Of a DNA stretch of 64,000 nucleotides, positions 48,558 through 57,594 are shown piece by piece. Origin of the DNA: JACVRW01 sp963765135 (GTDB lineage Bacteria > Actinomycetota > Thermoleophilia > Solirubrobacterales > Thermoleophilaceae); the NCBI GenBank assembly GCA_963765135.1, contig CAVXUX010000008.1, positions 186,001 to 250,000 of the forward strand, written 5' to 3'. The number at the start of each line of letters is the position of its first letter. Position 1 is the first letter of the stretch. The notes below the pieces were generated by a model that ran no database searches, was not told the origin of the DNA, and saw only the letters and a program-made list of their open reading frames with translations. The position numbers and the translations under genes are program-made.

Positions 48558-48851
48558 CTAGCGGGTAAGGGTCAACAGGCGCGCAGGGCGGTGCTGGCGC
48601 TTCGCGGCCGGGGGTGTCGCGGCGAGCCAGCCCGCGAAGATGCGGGTCAGGGTCGGGATCACCACCCAGGTCAGCCCGAGGACCATCAGCACGCTCACCA
48701 CGAAGGTGCGCAGCGGCAGCGGCCAGGTGGCCGTTGAGGGACCGAGCTGCCAGAGGATCAGGGTTATCAGACCCCAGGCGCCGGGCCAGGTGAGAAGGGC
48801 CATCTTGTGCCGCGGCGGGGGTCCGGCGGGTGCTTGCTTGGGGGTCGACAT
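48558..48851 (-). CDS. Small integral membrane protein
   Basis: 97 residues from ATG 48851 with AGGAGG six bases upstream. Two TM helices lie at about 17-36 and 48-68 (WPLPLRTFVVSVLMVLGLTWVV), with a proline-rich N-terminus and a basic tail. RHKMALLTWPGAW plus LPLRT resembles the membrane tail of some antibiotic-biosynthesis-monooxygenase proteins, here without the enzyme domain. Function unknown. Confidence 0.8.
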   Translation of the reverse strand: MSTPKQAPAGPPPRHKMALLTWPGAWGLITLILWQLGPSTATWPLPLRTFVVSVLMVLGLTWVVIPTLTRIFAGWLAATPPAAKRQHRPARLLTLTR

Positions 48852-48907
48852 CTCATGCCTCCTAGCTGTCGTTTCGACCTTTCACCCTTAAGACGAACGG
48901 GACCCCG

Positions 48908-50347
48908 TCAGATCGACAGGTCTGCGTCGGGCGTGGCACTCCAGCTGGCGCCTGTGGCGACGACCGCCGACCCGCTGCTCCGGTAGCCCAGCACGAACGC
49001 GCGGCTCGCCAGGCTGCCCCGGGTCAGCGCCGCGTGGTTGCCGAAGATCTGGCCGGCAGAGACCCTGGTCCACAGGCGCGTCCAGTCGTCCACGGGGCGG
49101 TGGAACGTCCGCATGATCCCGCCCTCGTGGACATCGAGGAGGGCGTAGCCGGCGGGATACTCCTTGATCGCGCCGTTCTCCAGGAACGGGATCGCGCCCC
49201 CGCGCCCAGTGTCCTGGCCGAGGTTGTTGCGGTGGGTGTGGCCGCCCAGGACGAGCCGGACGCGGTGGTGACTGGCGAGCACATCGAGCACCTCGTTGCC
49301 GCCCTTGGCTAGGTCGACCTTGTCGCTGAACCCCGGGGGCTCCGTGACCGGGATGATCGGATGATGGAACGCGACGATGACGTCGCGGCCCTCCGCCTCG
49401 AGGTGCGTGAGCTGCTTGTCGAGCCAGGTGGGCTGCGCGGCGAGGTCGAGCCGACCGCGACCGGTCTCGGGGTCGGCTGAGTCCAGTCCCACGACCGCCA
49501 GGCGGCGGCCCACGCGCCGCACGGACTTCAGCGGTCCGTCGCCGACGGCCTGCTGCGGGAAGGCCTGGGCGCGCAGGCAATCTCCGTCCGGGGCGCACGC
49601 CCCGGCGAGGCGACGATCGTGATTGCCGCGCGTTATGAGCAGGGGCACGCCGAGCGACCGGACGAGCGCCAGGCAGCGGCGGACTTCCTCCTCGCGCCCG
49701 CGGTCGGTTAGGTCGCCGTTGACGATCAGCAGGTCGACGCAGTGGTGACGGAGCTCGGCGATAGCCGCGGCGTCCATCCGGTACGCATAGTCGGGGTAGT
49801 CGACAGCCGAGTTGCAGGGCGGGTACGAAGTGCCGTCGGGCAGCGTCGTGATCGTGCCGGAGCAGCGCTCGCCGACGTGCAGGTCGTTCATGACGGCGAT
49901 CCGTGCGAGGCGGCGGCCGCGCGGGCGCACGAGTGTCGTGACCTCGCCTGGGTCGGCCTCGCCGTTGCGCAGAGCCGACTGGTTCGCCCCACCCGAGAGC
50001 AGCTCGTAGCGATAGCGCGTGCCTGGCCGCAGGCCCTCGACGCTCGCGACGTGCATCGTCACCTTCCGCTCGAGGCACCGCCGGCGGACCCGCCCCGCGG
50101 TTGGACCGTCGAGCGCCTGGATGCGAATCGTGGTGTCCGACGGCCTGTCGGTCGGCCACCAGGCAACCAAGCTGGTGTCGGTGACCGTCACGATCTCGGG
50201 CGTGAGGCCCGTGCCAGAGCTCGGCGCGGCCTGGGCGAGCGCCTTGTCCACGAGGTCGCGGCCGAGGCCGGCAGGGAGTGCGAGCGCCGCAGCGCCGCCG
50301 GCGGCGGCCGTCAGCACCTGACGGCATGAGAGGGTCGGCTCGGACAT
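48908..50347 (-). CDS. Secreted calcineurin-like metallophosphoesterase
   Basis: 479 residues from ATG 50347. A signal-like N-terminus (CRQVLTAAAGGAAALALPAG) is followed by a fibronectin-like domain (TSLVAWWPTDRPSDTTIRI). The catalytic domain has NDLHVG, VNGDLTDRG, RGNHDRRL, AFHHPIIP and LVLGGHTHRNN, all metal ligands present. This is the purple-acid-phosphatase/3',5'-cyclic-AMP phosphodiesterase-like group. It likely acts outside the membrane on phosphoesters. Confidence 0.9.
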   Translation of the reverse strand: MSEPTLSCRQVLTAAAGGAAALALPAGLGRDLVDKALAQAAPSSGTGLTPEIVTVTDTSLVAWWPTDRPSDTTIRIQALDGPTAGRVRRRCLERKVTMHVASVEGLRPGTRYRYELLSGGANQSALRNGEADPGEVTTLVRPRGRRLARIAVMNDLHVGERCSGTITTLPDGTSYPPCNSAVDYPDYAYRMDAAAIAELRHHCVDLLIVNGDLTDRGREEEVRRCLALVRSLGVPLLITRGNHDRRLAGACAPDGDCLRAQAFPQQAVGDGPLKSVRRVGRRLAVVGLDSADPETGRGRLDLAAQPTWLDKQLTHLEAEGRDVIVAFHHPIIPVTEPPGFSDKVDLAKGGNEVLDVLASHHRVRLVLGGHTHRNNLGQDTGRGGAIPFLENGAIKEYPAGYALLDVHEGGIMRTFHRPVDDWTRLWTRVSAGQIFGNHAALTRGSLASRAFVLGYRSSGSAVVATGASWSATPDADLSI

Positions 50348-50415
50348 CGGCGGGAGTGTGCCCCGACCGAGGGCGACGCGTGTCAACGTCGCGTTGCGGA
50401 AACTGAGCCGTCCGC

Positions 50416-51315
50416 CTACACGAAGCAGACCCAGGCCCGGCCGCGGTGCGCCGGCGCCTTCGCGCTCACGGCCTTTGCGGCAGCCGCCCCGCCCGGCCTC
50501 GAGGTATGGCACGGGTCGTTCGGATCGTGGACGGCGGTGCCGTTGGTGATGCACGGGATCATGCCGGCGAAGACGTCGGGGATGAACTTCATGTCCTCGA
50601 TGACCCAGACGTGGAGCATGTAGTAGTTCGACATGTTCACGTTCACGCCGTTCTGTGCCGTGCAGGTGGAGTCGCTGACGTTGAACGCGATCATCGCCGC
50701 GTCGGACTTGCGGTGGCAGATCCAGGGATGGTGATGCCACCAATCGAGGTTGCCGGCGAAGCCCTCGGGCGGGCGACCCGTGTTCGTGCGCACGTAGTAG
50801 TCGAAGCCCACGAGCTGCGCCGATGGGCCGTTCCCGTCGAACTGGAGGACCTCGGGCTTCGAAGCGTCGAACTTGGCGTCGAGGCCGACGGTGTCGAGGA
50901 TCGGGTTCTGTCGGTTGAACGAGGGGTCGTTCAGCATCGCGGGCGGGATGCCGCCCCGCACGTGATGCGTGCCCATGCCGTTGACGTACGGGGTCACCTC
51001 TCTCCAGCCGTCGCCCTCGGCCGCGCCCTCGGTCTTCCACTGCTCCGCGTAGGTCTTGGCCACGTCGAACATGGCCGACATCGCCACGCAGTCATCCCAA
51101 GGCAGCGGCGACTTGTGCGTGCCGGCGTACCAGTCGACGGTCCCCACGGCGGGCCCGGTGGTGACCGGGATCTCCTCGGTGGACTTGCACCACCACGGCA
51201 CGGGACCGTTCGCGTTCTTGGCGTTGAGCGCGTCCTGGTAGTAGCAGGAGGACAACGTCAGGGACAGCGCCACCAGCGACGACGCCAACAACGCCCACCT
51301 GCTCACCCTGTTCAC
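50416..51315 (-). CDS. Lipoprotein of unknown function, His/Trp-rich
   Basis: 299 residues from GTG 51315, with GGAG upstream. The signal ends LSLTLSSC, a lipobox-like Cys followed by YY. Notable conserved-looking blocks are GMGTHHVRGGIPPAML, QFDGNGPSAQLVGFDYYVRT and NLDWWHHHPWICHR; the His cluster could bind a metal. Six cysteines are spaced through the mature protein. I do not recognise the family. It lies 68 bp upstream of the phosphoesterase gene, in the same direction. Confidence 0.78.
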   Translation of the reverse strand: MNRVSRWALLASSLVALSLTLSSCYYQDALNAKNANGPVPWWCKSTEEIPVTTGPAVGTVDWYAGTHKSPLPWDDCVAMSAMFDVAKTYAEQWKTEGAAEGDGWREVTPYVNGMGTHHVRGGIPPAMLNDPSFNRQNPILDTVGLDAKFDASKPEVLQFDGNGPSAQLVGFDYYVRTNTGRPPEGFAGNLDWWHHHPWICHRKSDAAMIAFNVSDSTCTAQNGVNVNMSNYYMLHVWVIEDMKFIPDVFAGMIPCITNGTAVHDPNDPCHTSRPGGAAAAKAVSAKAPAHRGRAWVCFV

Positions 51316-51389
51316 GCCGCTCCCCTTTGCTCGATGGCGGCGCGAATCTAACATGTCCAAACGCGCCAAAGGAGAATTTTTGCGATCCA

Positions 51390-52826
51390 TCAGAACCAGG
51401 TGGCCAGTGCGTCGGTGAGTCCCACGTCGGTTCCGTCTCCTACCCAGGCGACGTAGCCGTCTGGGCGGATCAGCACGGCGGTGGGGGCGCTGACCACGCC
51501 GAGTACGGGGAGCTCCCACTCCCCCTTGTAGCTCGCGTCGATCAGCTGGACCCGGTCAGCCCGTGGAGTGGTGCCAAAGTCGCCGGGCTGACCGAGGTTG
51601 AGCAGCACCGGCCTGGCGTCGTGCAGCAGCTCGAAGACCCGGAGCGGGCCGTCGGCTGTGATCAGGTCGAGATCGGGCATGCGGCGTCCGAGCAGCGGAT
51701 GTCCCTCGCCGAGGTCGTAATGGATGTCCAGACCGGAGACGCTCCCGACGAGCCGTTTGCGAGGCTCGTCCATGTTCGCGAGCTCCGACACCAGGTCGAC
51801 CAGAGCCTGGCTGCGCTCGTCCCGGCGTTGGAGCGCGGCCAGAGCAATCGTGTGCTGAAGCCAGCGGGCAGCGACCGGGTGGCGTTCGTCCTGATACGTA
51901 TCCAGGAGGCTCTCCGGGGAGGTCCCGTTGACCACCTGAGCCAGCTTCCATCCCAGATTCACCGCGTCCTGCACACCGAGGCTGAGGCCCTGTCCACCCG
52001 CCGGGTAATGCACGTGCGCCGCGTCGCCAGCGAGTAGGACTCGTCCCGCGCGGTAGGCCGCGGCCTGCCGCGTCATATCGGTGAACCTGGAGATCCAGGT
52101 GGGGTTGTGGATCCCGAAGTCGGTGCCGAACACGGTGATGAGCGCGTCGCTCAGATCACGCAGGGTGGGCTCGCTGCCAGGCCCGAGCTGCTGCTCGGTC
52201 ACGACGACCCGGAACGTCCTCCCATCCTCCATCCTGTGGAGGCCATGGACGCCGATGGCGTCGTGACGGGCGCCCTGCGGCGGCTCCTCGGTCAGCTCGA
52301 CCTCGGCGATCAGGTTGCTCCTCGTGGGATCCCACCCCGGGAAGTCGATACCGGCTGCTTTGCGGATCAGGCTGCGTCCTCCATCGCACCCGACGAGATA
52401 CCGCCCCCGCAGCGACTCGCCGTCGGACAGCCGGACATCGACCCCGGTGTCGTCCTGCGCGAAGCCCGTCACTTCAGATCCGTAATAGATGCGCACCGGC
52501 AGCTCGCCGATCCAGGCGGCCATGATCCGCTCGATCTGGTTCTGAAAGATTCCGAGCGTGTACGGATGACGCGTCGGGAAGTCGCTCATGTCCAACACGG
52601 CCGTGGCGAACATCGCGCCTACCTGAGTCACCTGACCCTCCGCGATGAAGCGATCAGCGACCCCACGCTGATCCAGCACCTCGATCGTGCGCGAGTGAAA
52701 ACCGCCGGCCCGTGAGCCGGCGAGCACGTGATCGGGGCGCCGCTCGACGACCGCGACGTCGACCTTCGCCAACGCCAACTCAGCCGCCAGCATCATCCCC
52801 GCCGGACCGCCTCCGGCGATGATCAC
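51390..52826 (-). CDS. FAD-dependent monooxygenase (class A aromatic hydroxylase, rifampicin-monooxygenase-like)
   Basis: VIIAGGGPAGMMLAAELAL is the FAD-binding GxGxxG start, VGCDGGRSLIRK the DG motif, and LAGDAAHVHYPAGGQGLSLGVQDAVNLGWKL the GD motif. The thioredoxin-like tail ends VLIRPDGYVAWVGDG. GTG 52826 opens the frame, but ATG 52836, with GGAGGAG upstream, would be natural if one base were wrong. About 478 residues. Relatives hydroxylate aromatic polyketides or inactivate rifampicin. No cluster genes are nearby; the substrate is unknown. Confidence 0.9.
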   Translation of the reverse strand: MIIAGGGPAGMMLAAELALAKVDVAVVERRPDHVLAGSRAGGFHSRTIEVLDQRGVADRFIAEGQVTQVGAMFATAVLDMSDFPTRHPYTLGIFQNQIERIMAAWIGELPVRIYYGSEVTGFAQDDTGVDVRLSDGESLRGRYLVGCDGGRSLIRKAAGIDFPGWDPTRSNLIAEVELTEEPPQGARHDAIGVHGLHRMEDGRTFRVVVTEQQLGPGSEPTLRDLSDALITVFGTDFGIHNPTWISRFTDMTRQAAAYRAGRVLLAGDAAHVHYPAGGQGLSLGVQDAVNLGWKLAQVVNGTSPESLLDTYQDERHPVAARWLQHTIALAALQRRDERSQALVDLVSELANMDEPRKRLVGSVSGLDIHYDLGEGHPLLGRRMPDLDLITADGPLRVFELLHDARPVLLNLGQPGDFGTTPRADRVQLIDASYKGEWELPVLGVVSAPTAVLIRPDGYVAWVGDGTDVGLTDALATWF

Positions 52827-52945
52827 CGCATGGCATTTCGCTCCTCCGTTTCCGTTCGGTACTGGCTTGCGGCGGGCGATTATGCGGCAGGTCTCAAGGC
52901 CTCATGAGATTTTTTTCTGCGGTATAAATTGAAAGTGGCAAGGGG

Positions 52946-53347
52946 CTAGTCCGCCCACCAGCCGCGCTGACCCTCCACGTCGTCGCGCGGGTTCTCGCCG
53001 AGATTGGGCGCACCGAAGACGAGGATCTCGAGGCCCTCCGGCCCGGCCTCGTAGCCTCGCCACGTGCCGGGCGGGACGCGCACCACGTCCCACTCCTTGA
53101 CCTCGACGATCTCGTCGTCGAGCTTCATCCGCCCGCTCCCGCGCACGACCACGTACACCTCCTCCTGCTCCTTGTGCGTGTGGCCGTACGGGAAGCGATA
53201 GTCGGGCGGGACGCGCTGATAGCTAAGGCCGGCCCGCTCGAGTTCGAGCGCCTTGCTTGCGGCGCGGAACTCCAGGCCCGGCGCGCCATCGAAGTTGGAC
53301 CCGAGATCCTCCAGATCCTCCTTGAGGTTCTTGAGCGTGAACGGCAC
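52946..53347 (-). CDS. Cupin domain protein
   Basis: 133 residues from GTG 53347. PYGHTHKEQEEVYVVVRGSGRM is the first cupin motif and VRVPPGTWRGYEAGPEGLEILV the second, with His and Glu metal ligands. The N-terminus NLKEDLEDLGSNFDGAPGLEFR is typical of a small conserved actinobacterial cupin. It ends 110 bp before the monooxygenase start, in an unusually AT-rich gap (52880-52940), and begins next to the tRNA-derived repeats. Confidence 0.85.
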   Translation of the reverse strand: MPFTLKNLKEDLEDLGSNFDGAPGLEFRAASKALELERAGLSYQRVPPDYRFPYGHTHKEQEEVYVVVRGSGRMKLDDEIVEVKEWDVVRVPPGTWRGYEAGPEGLEILVFGAPNLGENPRDDVEGQRGWWAD

Positions 53348-53400
53348 GGCGGCGATCCTACCCTTCACTTTCCGCCCCGCCGGTCCCCGCTGGGTCTCCC

Positions 53401-53454
53401 TGAGCGCGCCCGACAGGATTCGAACCTGTGACCTTCGGTTCCGTAGACCGCGCC
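53401..53454 (-). repeat. Direct repeat copy 1: 3' half of tRNA-Arg(ACG), attachment-site-like
   Basis: Read on the minus strand, 53451-53406 gives the anticodon loop CTACGGA, variable region, T-arm ACAGGTTCGAATCCTGT and acceptor end CGGGCGC of tRNA-Arg(ACG). The D-arm and 5' acceptor are absent. All 54 bases are identical to 53860-53913, and GGTCACGACGCCA follows in both after three mismatches. tRNA 3' halves are usual cores for tyrosine recombinases. Any short peptide read through it (such as PDRIRTCDLRF) is spurious. Confidence 0.8.
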
Positions 53455-53544
53455 GTGGGTCACGACGCCAGGCGACGCGACACGACGCAACCTGACGCGA
53501 ACCCGAACTCACGAACTCGCGGGCTGCGGGCGCGTTTAAGGAGC

Positions 53545-53742
53545 ATGGTCAGAGCACGCCTGGGAGGAGTGGCGACGTCGTACAGCGCGATCAGCGCCGC
53601 CTACCGAGGCTCGCGCGCTCCTGGCCCTCAGCACCGATCGGACCGACGCCGTAGGCGCTGCCGCCTCGGCAGGGCAATCCAGATTGCGCTCGGAGTCGGC
53701 ATGATCATCGCGCTCGTAGTCCTGCTCGTCCTGCACCCGTAA
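53545..53742 (+). CDS. Possible small membrane protein between the tRNA-derived repeats
   Basis: 65 codons from ATG 53545 with AAGGAG very close upstream. The centre is very basic (HRSDRRRRRCRLGR) and the C-terminus is one TM helix (IALGVGMIIALVVLLVLHP). The ribosome site is too near for a good start, and GTG 53569 is an alternative. It may be a real tail-anchored peptide or chance. It is the only coding candidate in 53348-54169. Confidence 0.3.
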   Translation: MVRARLGGVATSYSAISAAYRGSRAPGPQHRSDRRRRRCRLGRAIQIALGVGMIIALVVLLVLHP

Positions 53743-53859
53743 CCCTGGCGGGGACCCCCCGCTGCTGACCGGTGCCGCTGCCGGGATCCGTTGGGCCAGA
53801 GCCGAAACGTGTGGTCTCGCGGCAACTTCCCGAAACCGGCCGCCTTGCAGGTAGATCGG

Positions 53860-53913
53860 TGAGCGCGCCCGACAGGATTCGAACCTGTGACCTTCGGTTC
53901 CGTAGACCGCGCC
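53860..53913 (-). repeat. Direct repeat copy 2: 3' half of tRNA-Arg(ACG), attachment-site-like
   Basis: Same 54 bases as 53401-53454, 459 bp further on, again lacking the 5' half of the tRNA. Two same-direction cores fit sequential integration and loss of small elements, leaving scars. The stretch 53914-54060 beyond it shows no gene. Confidence 0.8.
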
Positions 53914-54063
53914 ACCGGTCACGACGCCAACCCGCATCCCGACTGGTATCGCGGGCGAGTCGTCCGGCCCATTCCGCTCTCCCTTGCGGAGTGCGTCTCG
54001 TTGACATGCGCACATAGCCGCACGCGCGCACTGCTCGGTCACCCGGTCTCCTCTGGGCGCATG

Positions 54064-54090
54064 GGAAAGCCCGCTGAACGCGGGCTTTCC
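54064..54090. terminator. Strong bidirectional hairpin terminator
   Basis: GGAAAGCCCGC (54064-54074) and GCGGGCTTTCC (54080-54090) form a perfect 11-bp stem with a 5-nt loop (TGAAC). An A-run in one arm and a T-run in the other make it usable from both sides. It lies 80 bp after the DUF1269 gene end, which it probably terminates. Confidence 0.8.
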
Positions 54091-54169
54091 TCGTTGCTCA
54101 TGGACTCACCGCCCAAGATGGCTGTGGCGCGCAGGGGAGCGAGCGCGCCGCCGCCTGCGGTGGGAGGAG

Positions 54170-54820
54170 CTATGCGCTCGCGCCTGCCTTGGACCGATGG
54201 AGCTTCGCCTTCATCTCCTCGACCTTGGCGTGTGCGTCTGCCTTGGTCTTGTCGACGCGGGCCTCCTGCAGCTGCTTGCGAGCCTCGTGCTTGGCTTTCC
54301 GCTGCGCCTCCTCGGCCGCGGCGATCTCCTCTTCGACGTCGACCGCCGGCCGGCGCAGGACCTCGCCACCCAGTCGCGCCATCGCGGCGTCGATGACCTC
54401 GGGGCTCTCCTCAGTGACCTGAGCGAGGACCGCGGTCCTCGTCGGCTGGACCTGCTTTGAGATCTCGCCGAGGACCGATTCCGTCGTATCGACCTCATCG
54501 ATGTCGAATAGCGATCCGACGAGCATTCCGTACGCCCCGCCGATCAGCATGCCGAGCGGGCCGCCGATGATCCCGATGAGCAGGCCGATGAGGCCTCCGC
54601 TCGCGGTACCGACGTAGGGGTCCTCGCCAACGTCGCTCTTGACGTCGACGCGGCCGTCGCTGTCACGCGTGACCACAGCGCCGCCCGCGATCTTGATCTG
54701 GTCCTGCGAATCGAGCTGCTTTAGGTCGGTGAGCGCTTGGTAGGCGTTCTTGTCGTTCTCCGGGTCTTCGCCGAAGGTGACGACCAGCACGTTGTCCGGT
54801 GAGAAGTAATCGGGGGTCAT
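54170..54820 (-). CDS. DUF1269-like membrane-associated protein with glycine zipper
   Basis: 216 residues from ATG 54820, preceded by AAGGAAAGG. The N-terminus NVLVVTFGEDPENDKNAYQAL is a small alpha/beta domain; GTASGGLIGLLIGIIGGPLGM then GGAYGMLVGS is a glycine-rich hydrophobic stretch. The C-terminal 60 residues are a long charged helix (EEAQRKAKHEARKQLQEARVDK). Relatives are linked to envelope stress. Copy A of the 30-bp regulatory motif is 62 bp upstream. Confidence 0.85.
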   Translation of the reverse strand: MTPDYFSPDNVLVVTFGEDPENDKNAYQALTDLKQLDSQDQIKIAGGAVVTRDSDGRVDVKSDVGEDPYVGTASGGLIGLLIGIIGGPLGMLIGGAYGMLVGSLFDIDEVDTTESVLGEISKQVQPTRTAVLAQVTEESPEVIDAAMARLGGEVLRRPAVDVEEEIAAAEEAQRKAKHEARKQLQEARVDKTKADAHAKVEEMKAKLHRSKAGASA

Positions 54821-54881
54821 AGGGACCAAACCTTTCCTTGGGTGTGTTTTGAGGGACCACGCAAGGCTCTCGCCGCCGCGT

Positions 54882-54911
54882 GTGAGCGGTCGTCACAAAC
54901 TTCGTGTGATT
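54882..54911 (-). promoter_or_regulatory. Regulatory motif, copy A (between DUF1269 and LuxR genes)
   Basis: Read toward the DUF1269 gene it contains AATCAC, then TGTGACGACCGCTCAC. TCACA-N7-TGTGA forms an inverted repeat inside it. The same 30-bp layout recurs at 58483, 59798 and 61815, and in a looser form at 61327. The motif may also regulate the divergent LuxR gene. Confidence 0.75.
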
Positions 54912-54934
54912 GTGGGAGACTCTCGATTGGGGAT

Positions 54935-57592
54935 TTGGCCCAGACCCACCAGCAGACGCGATTGCCGGCCGATCGGTTCCTTTCGCGACCCGCTCTCCTC
55001 GAGCGGCTGTCAGCTGCCGCTCCGGGTACCGTCACGCTCGTCTGCGCACCTGCAGGAAGCGGGAAAACCGTTTTGCTGCGGTCATGGGCCGCGCGGATCG
55101 AACAGGCCGTGGCGTGGGTCACCGTCGAGCGCGGCGAGCGTGACGCGCAACGGTTCTGGCTTCACGTGATCGACGCCCTCGCCGACGCCACCGGCGACGA
55201 CGTGATCGAGCGGGTCAGTCCGACGCCGGGTTTCGCGGGCGCGGTGGTGACAGAGGGGCTCCTGGCCCAGCTCGATGAACTCGAGGAGCCGCTCGTGCTG
55301 GTGATCGACGACGTGCACGAGCTTGACTCGAAAGACGCGCTCGCCTTGCTGGAGCTGCTACTCACACGGCTGCCGGCGGAGCTGCGGGTGGTGCTCGCGG
55401 CACGCGAGGAGCCAGCCGCGGGTCTGCATCGCCTTAGAGTCGCGGACAGGCTGACCGAGCTGCGCGGGCCCGATCTCAGCTTCTCGCTCGACGAAACCCG
55501 CGCGCTGCTCCGTGCGAGCGGGATCACTCTGTCGGATTCCGGTTTGGCCTCGCTGCACGAACGCACCGAGGGATGGCCGGCCGGTTTGCGCCTGGCGGCG
55601 ATCTCGCTGACCGCACACCCCGACCCGGAGCGCTTTGTGTCCGAGTTCTCCGGCAGCGAGCGGACCGTGGCGGGCTACCTCCTCGCGGAGGTGCTGGAGC
55701 GCCAGCCGCCCGAGGTGCGCGACCTGCTATTGCGCACGTCGCTCCTGGAGCGCGTCAGCGGCCCGCTGGCCGATGTGCTCACCGGCGGCACGGGGGCCGA
55801 GGCGATCCTCCAGCGGCTCGAAGACCAGAACGCCTTCGTTACCGCACTGGACGCTGGCCGTACCTGGTTCCGCTACCACCACTTGTTCGCCGATCTCTTG
55901 CGCCTCGAATTGCGGCGCGTCGCGCCGGCGACGATCCTCTCGCTGCACCGCGCCGCCGCCGCCTGGCACGAACGGGAGGGCGACGTCGTCGAAGCCGTCC
56001 GCCACTATCAAGCGGCCGGTGACTGGGCACCGGCTGGACGCCTCCTCGTGGACAACTACCTCACGCTGACGATGGCCGGTCGGGGCGAGACGCTCCACGC
56101 GCTGCTTGGCGTGTTCCCTGCCGACGCCCATGTGAGCGACGGGAACCTCGCGGCCGCGCTTGCGATCGACAGCATCCTCCACGGCGTGCTCGACGAGGCC
56201 GCCGCCCAGTACGCCGTCGCTCGGCGACTGGCGGCCGCGGCTCCGGCAGATAGACGGCGCGTCTTCGACGTGTACCTGGCCGTCATCGAGGGCGAGCTCG
56301 CCCGCCGGCGCAACGATCTGCCCGAGGCTCAGGAAGCAATGCGCGCCCTGGAGGAGCTCGGCGCGACGACAGATGCAAACGAGCTGCCCGTACGGCCGGA
56401 TTACTGGGCACTCGCGCTAATGAACCTGGGCATCGCGGAACTGTGGGCCGGCCATCCTGACGACGCGCGGCAGCACCTCGACGACGCCCTCAACCGCACC
56501 CAAAGGATCTCGCGGCCGTTCATCGAGATCGGCTGCCTGGCGCACCTCGCGATCGCGGCGCCGCTTACCGGGCAGCCGCTGCCGCTCGCCCTCGAGCTGA
56601 GCGAGCGGGCACTCGCGGTTGCCGAGGAGCATGGCTGGACCAGCCAGTCGATGACGACCGGCGCGTTCGCGACGGCCGGCATGGCGCTCGTGCGGATGGG
56701 GCGCTTTGCCGAAGCCGAGCACCATCTCACGCGCGCCGAGGAGTCGCTGCGCACCGCAGCCGACCGGGGAACCGAGGTCGTGCTGCAACACGCCCGCGGC
56801 ATGCTGCGCTTCGGCGAGGGCCGCTTCGACGAAGCGCTGGCGGAGTTCACGCGCGCGCAGAGCCTCGAACGGCTGCTCGCCGGCGAGCACGTGTTCACGG
56901 TCGACGTGCGCGGGCGCGCTCTCCAGGTACGGCTGCGAATGGGCGACTCGGAGTCCGCACAACTCGAGATCGACCGTTTGAGCGCGAAACAGCGTAACCG
57001 CGCCGGAGTCCGCATCGCGCTCGCGGCTCGAGAGCTCGAACAGGACAGCCCGGAAGGGGCGATCGAGGCGTTGGCGCCCGTGGTCGACGGTTCTGCGCCG
57101 GCGCTGTACGAGCGCTGGGCACGCGCCGAGGCGCTCTTGCTCCAAGCCACGGCCAGCGATCGGCTCGGCGACCGCCGCGCGGCGGAGGAGGCGCTCGAGG
57201 CGACGCTGGAGCTCGCCGAGCCGGACGGCCTCATCCTGCCCTTCATGCTCTGGCCGAGCCGGGAGCTGCTCGAGCGCCACCCGAAACATCGGACCGCCCA
57301 CGCGACGTTCATCTCCACGATCCTCGACACGCTCGCCGGGCGCGCCTCTCCTCAGCGTGGATCGGGTGCGCCGCTTCGCGATGAGTTGAGCGAGGCCGAG
57401 CTGCGCGTGGTCAGGTACCTGCCGAGCAACCTGACCGCGTCGGAGATCGCGTCCGAACTCGTGGTGTCCACCAACACCGTCCGGACGCACATGCGCCACA
57501 TCTACGCGAAGCTCGACGCTCACACGCGCAGCGAGGCCGTCGCTCGCGCACGTGAGCTCGGCCTGGTTGCCCCTGGAGCGGTGCGGCGCTGA
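54935..57592 (+). CDS. LuxR family regulator of the MalT/LAL type (ATPase-TPR-HTH)
   Basis: About 885 residues from TTG 54935; GTG 54842 is a longer alternative that would run over motif A. TRLPADRFLSRPALLERL is the MalT-like entry, CAPAGSGKTVLLR the Walker A, LVLVIDDVHELD the Walker B. FRYHHLFADLLRLEL and a long TPR-like helical region follow. The last 65 residues are a GerE/LuxR HTH (LTASEIASELVVSTNTVRTHMRHIYAKL). It is probably activated by a small ligand. It sits amid genes sharing the 30-bp motif and is the leading candidate regulator. Confidence 0.92.
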   Translation: MAQTHQQTRLPADRFLSRPALLERLSAAAPGTVTLVCAPAGSGKTVLLRSWAARIEQAVAWVTVERGERDAQRFWLHVIDALADATGDDVIERVSPTPGFAGAVVTEGLLAQLDELEEPLVLVIDDVHELDSKDALALLELLLTRLPAELRVVLAAREEPAAGLHRLRVADRLTELRGPDLSFSLDETRALLRASGITLSDSGLASLHERTEGWPAGLRLAAISLTAHPDPERFVSEFSGSERTVAGYLLAEVLERQPPEVRDLLLRTSLLERVSGPLADVLTGGTGAEAILQRLEDQNAFVTALDAGRTWFRYHHLFADLLRLELRRVAPATILSLHRAAAAWHEREGDVVEAVRHYQAAGDWAPAGRLLVDNYLTLTMAGRGETLHALLGVFPADAHVSDGNLAAALAIDSILHGVLDEAAAQYAVARRLAAAAPADRRRVFDVYLAVIEGELARRRNDLPEAQEAMRALEELGATTDANELPVRPDYWALALMNLGIAELWAGHPDDARQHLDDALNRTQRISRPFIEIGCLAHLAIAAPLTGQPLPLALELSERALAVAEEHGWTSQSMTTGAFATAGMALVRMGRFAEAEHHLTRAEESLRTAADRGTEVVLQHARGMLRFGEGRFDEALAEFTRAQSLERLLAGEHVFTVDVRGRALQVRLRMGDSESAQLEIDRLSAKQRNRAGVRIALAARELEQDSPEGAIEALAPVVDGSAPALYERWARAEALLLQATASDRLGDRRAAEEALEATLELAEPDGLILPFMLWPSRELLERHPKHRTAHATFISTILDTLAGRASPQRGSGAPLRDELSEAELRVVRYLPSNLTASEIASELVVSTNTVRTHMRHIYAKLDAHTRSEAVARARELGLVAPGAVRR

Positions 57593-57594
57593 GG

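Noticed and set aside
52864..52873. Rifampicin-associated element upstream of the monooxygenase
   Set aside because: GGCTTGCGGC matches the left part of the known 19-bp element, but the right arm is absent, so I do not claim it.
53406..53910. Intact tRNA-Arg genes
   Set aside because: Only the anticodon-to-3' half is present in each copy; no D-arm or matching 5' acceptor strand is found upstream.
53772..54017. Short proteins containing PDRIRTCDLRFRRP
   Set aside because: This is the familiar false translation of a tRNA 3' end, not a gene.
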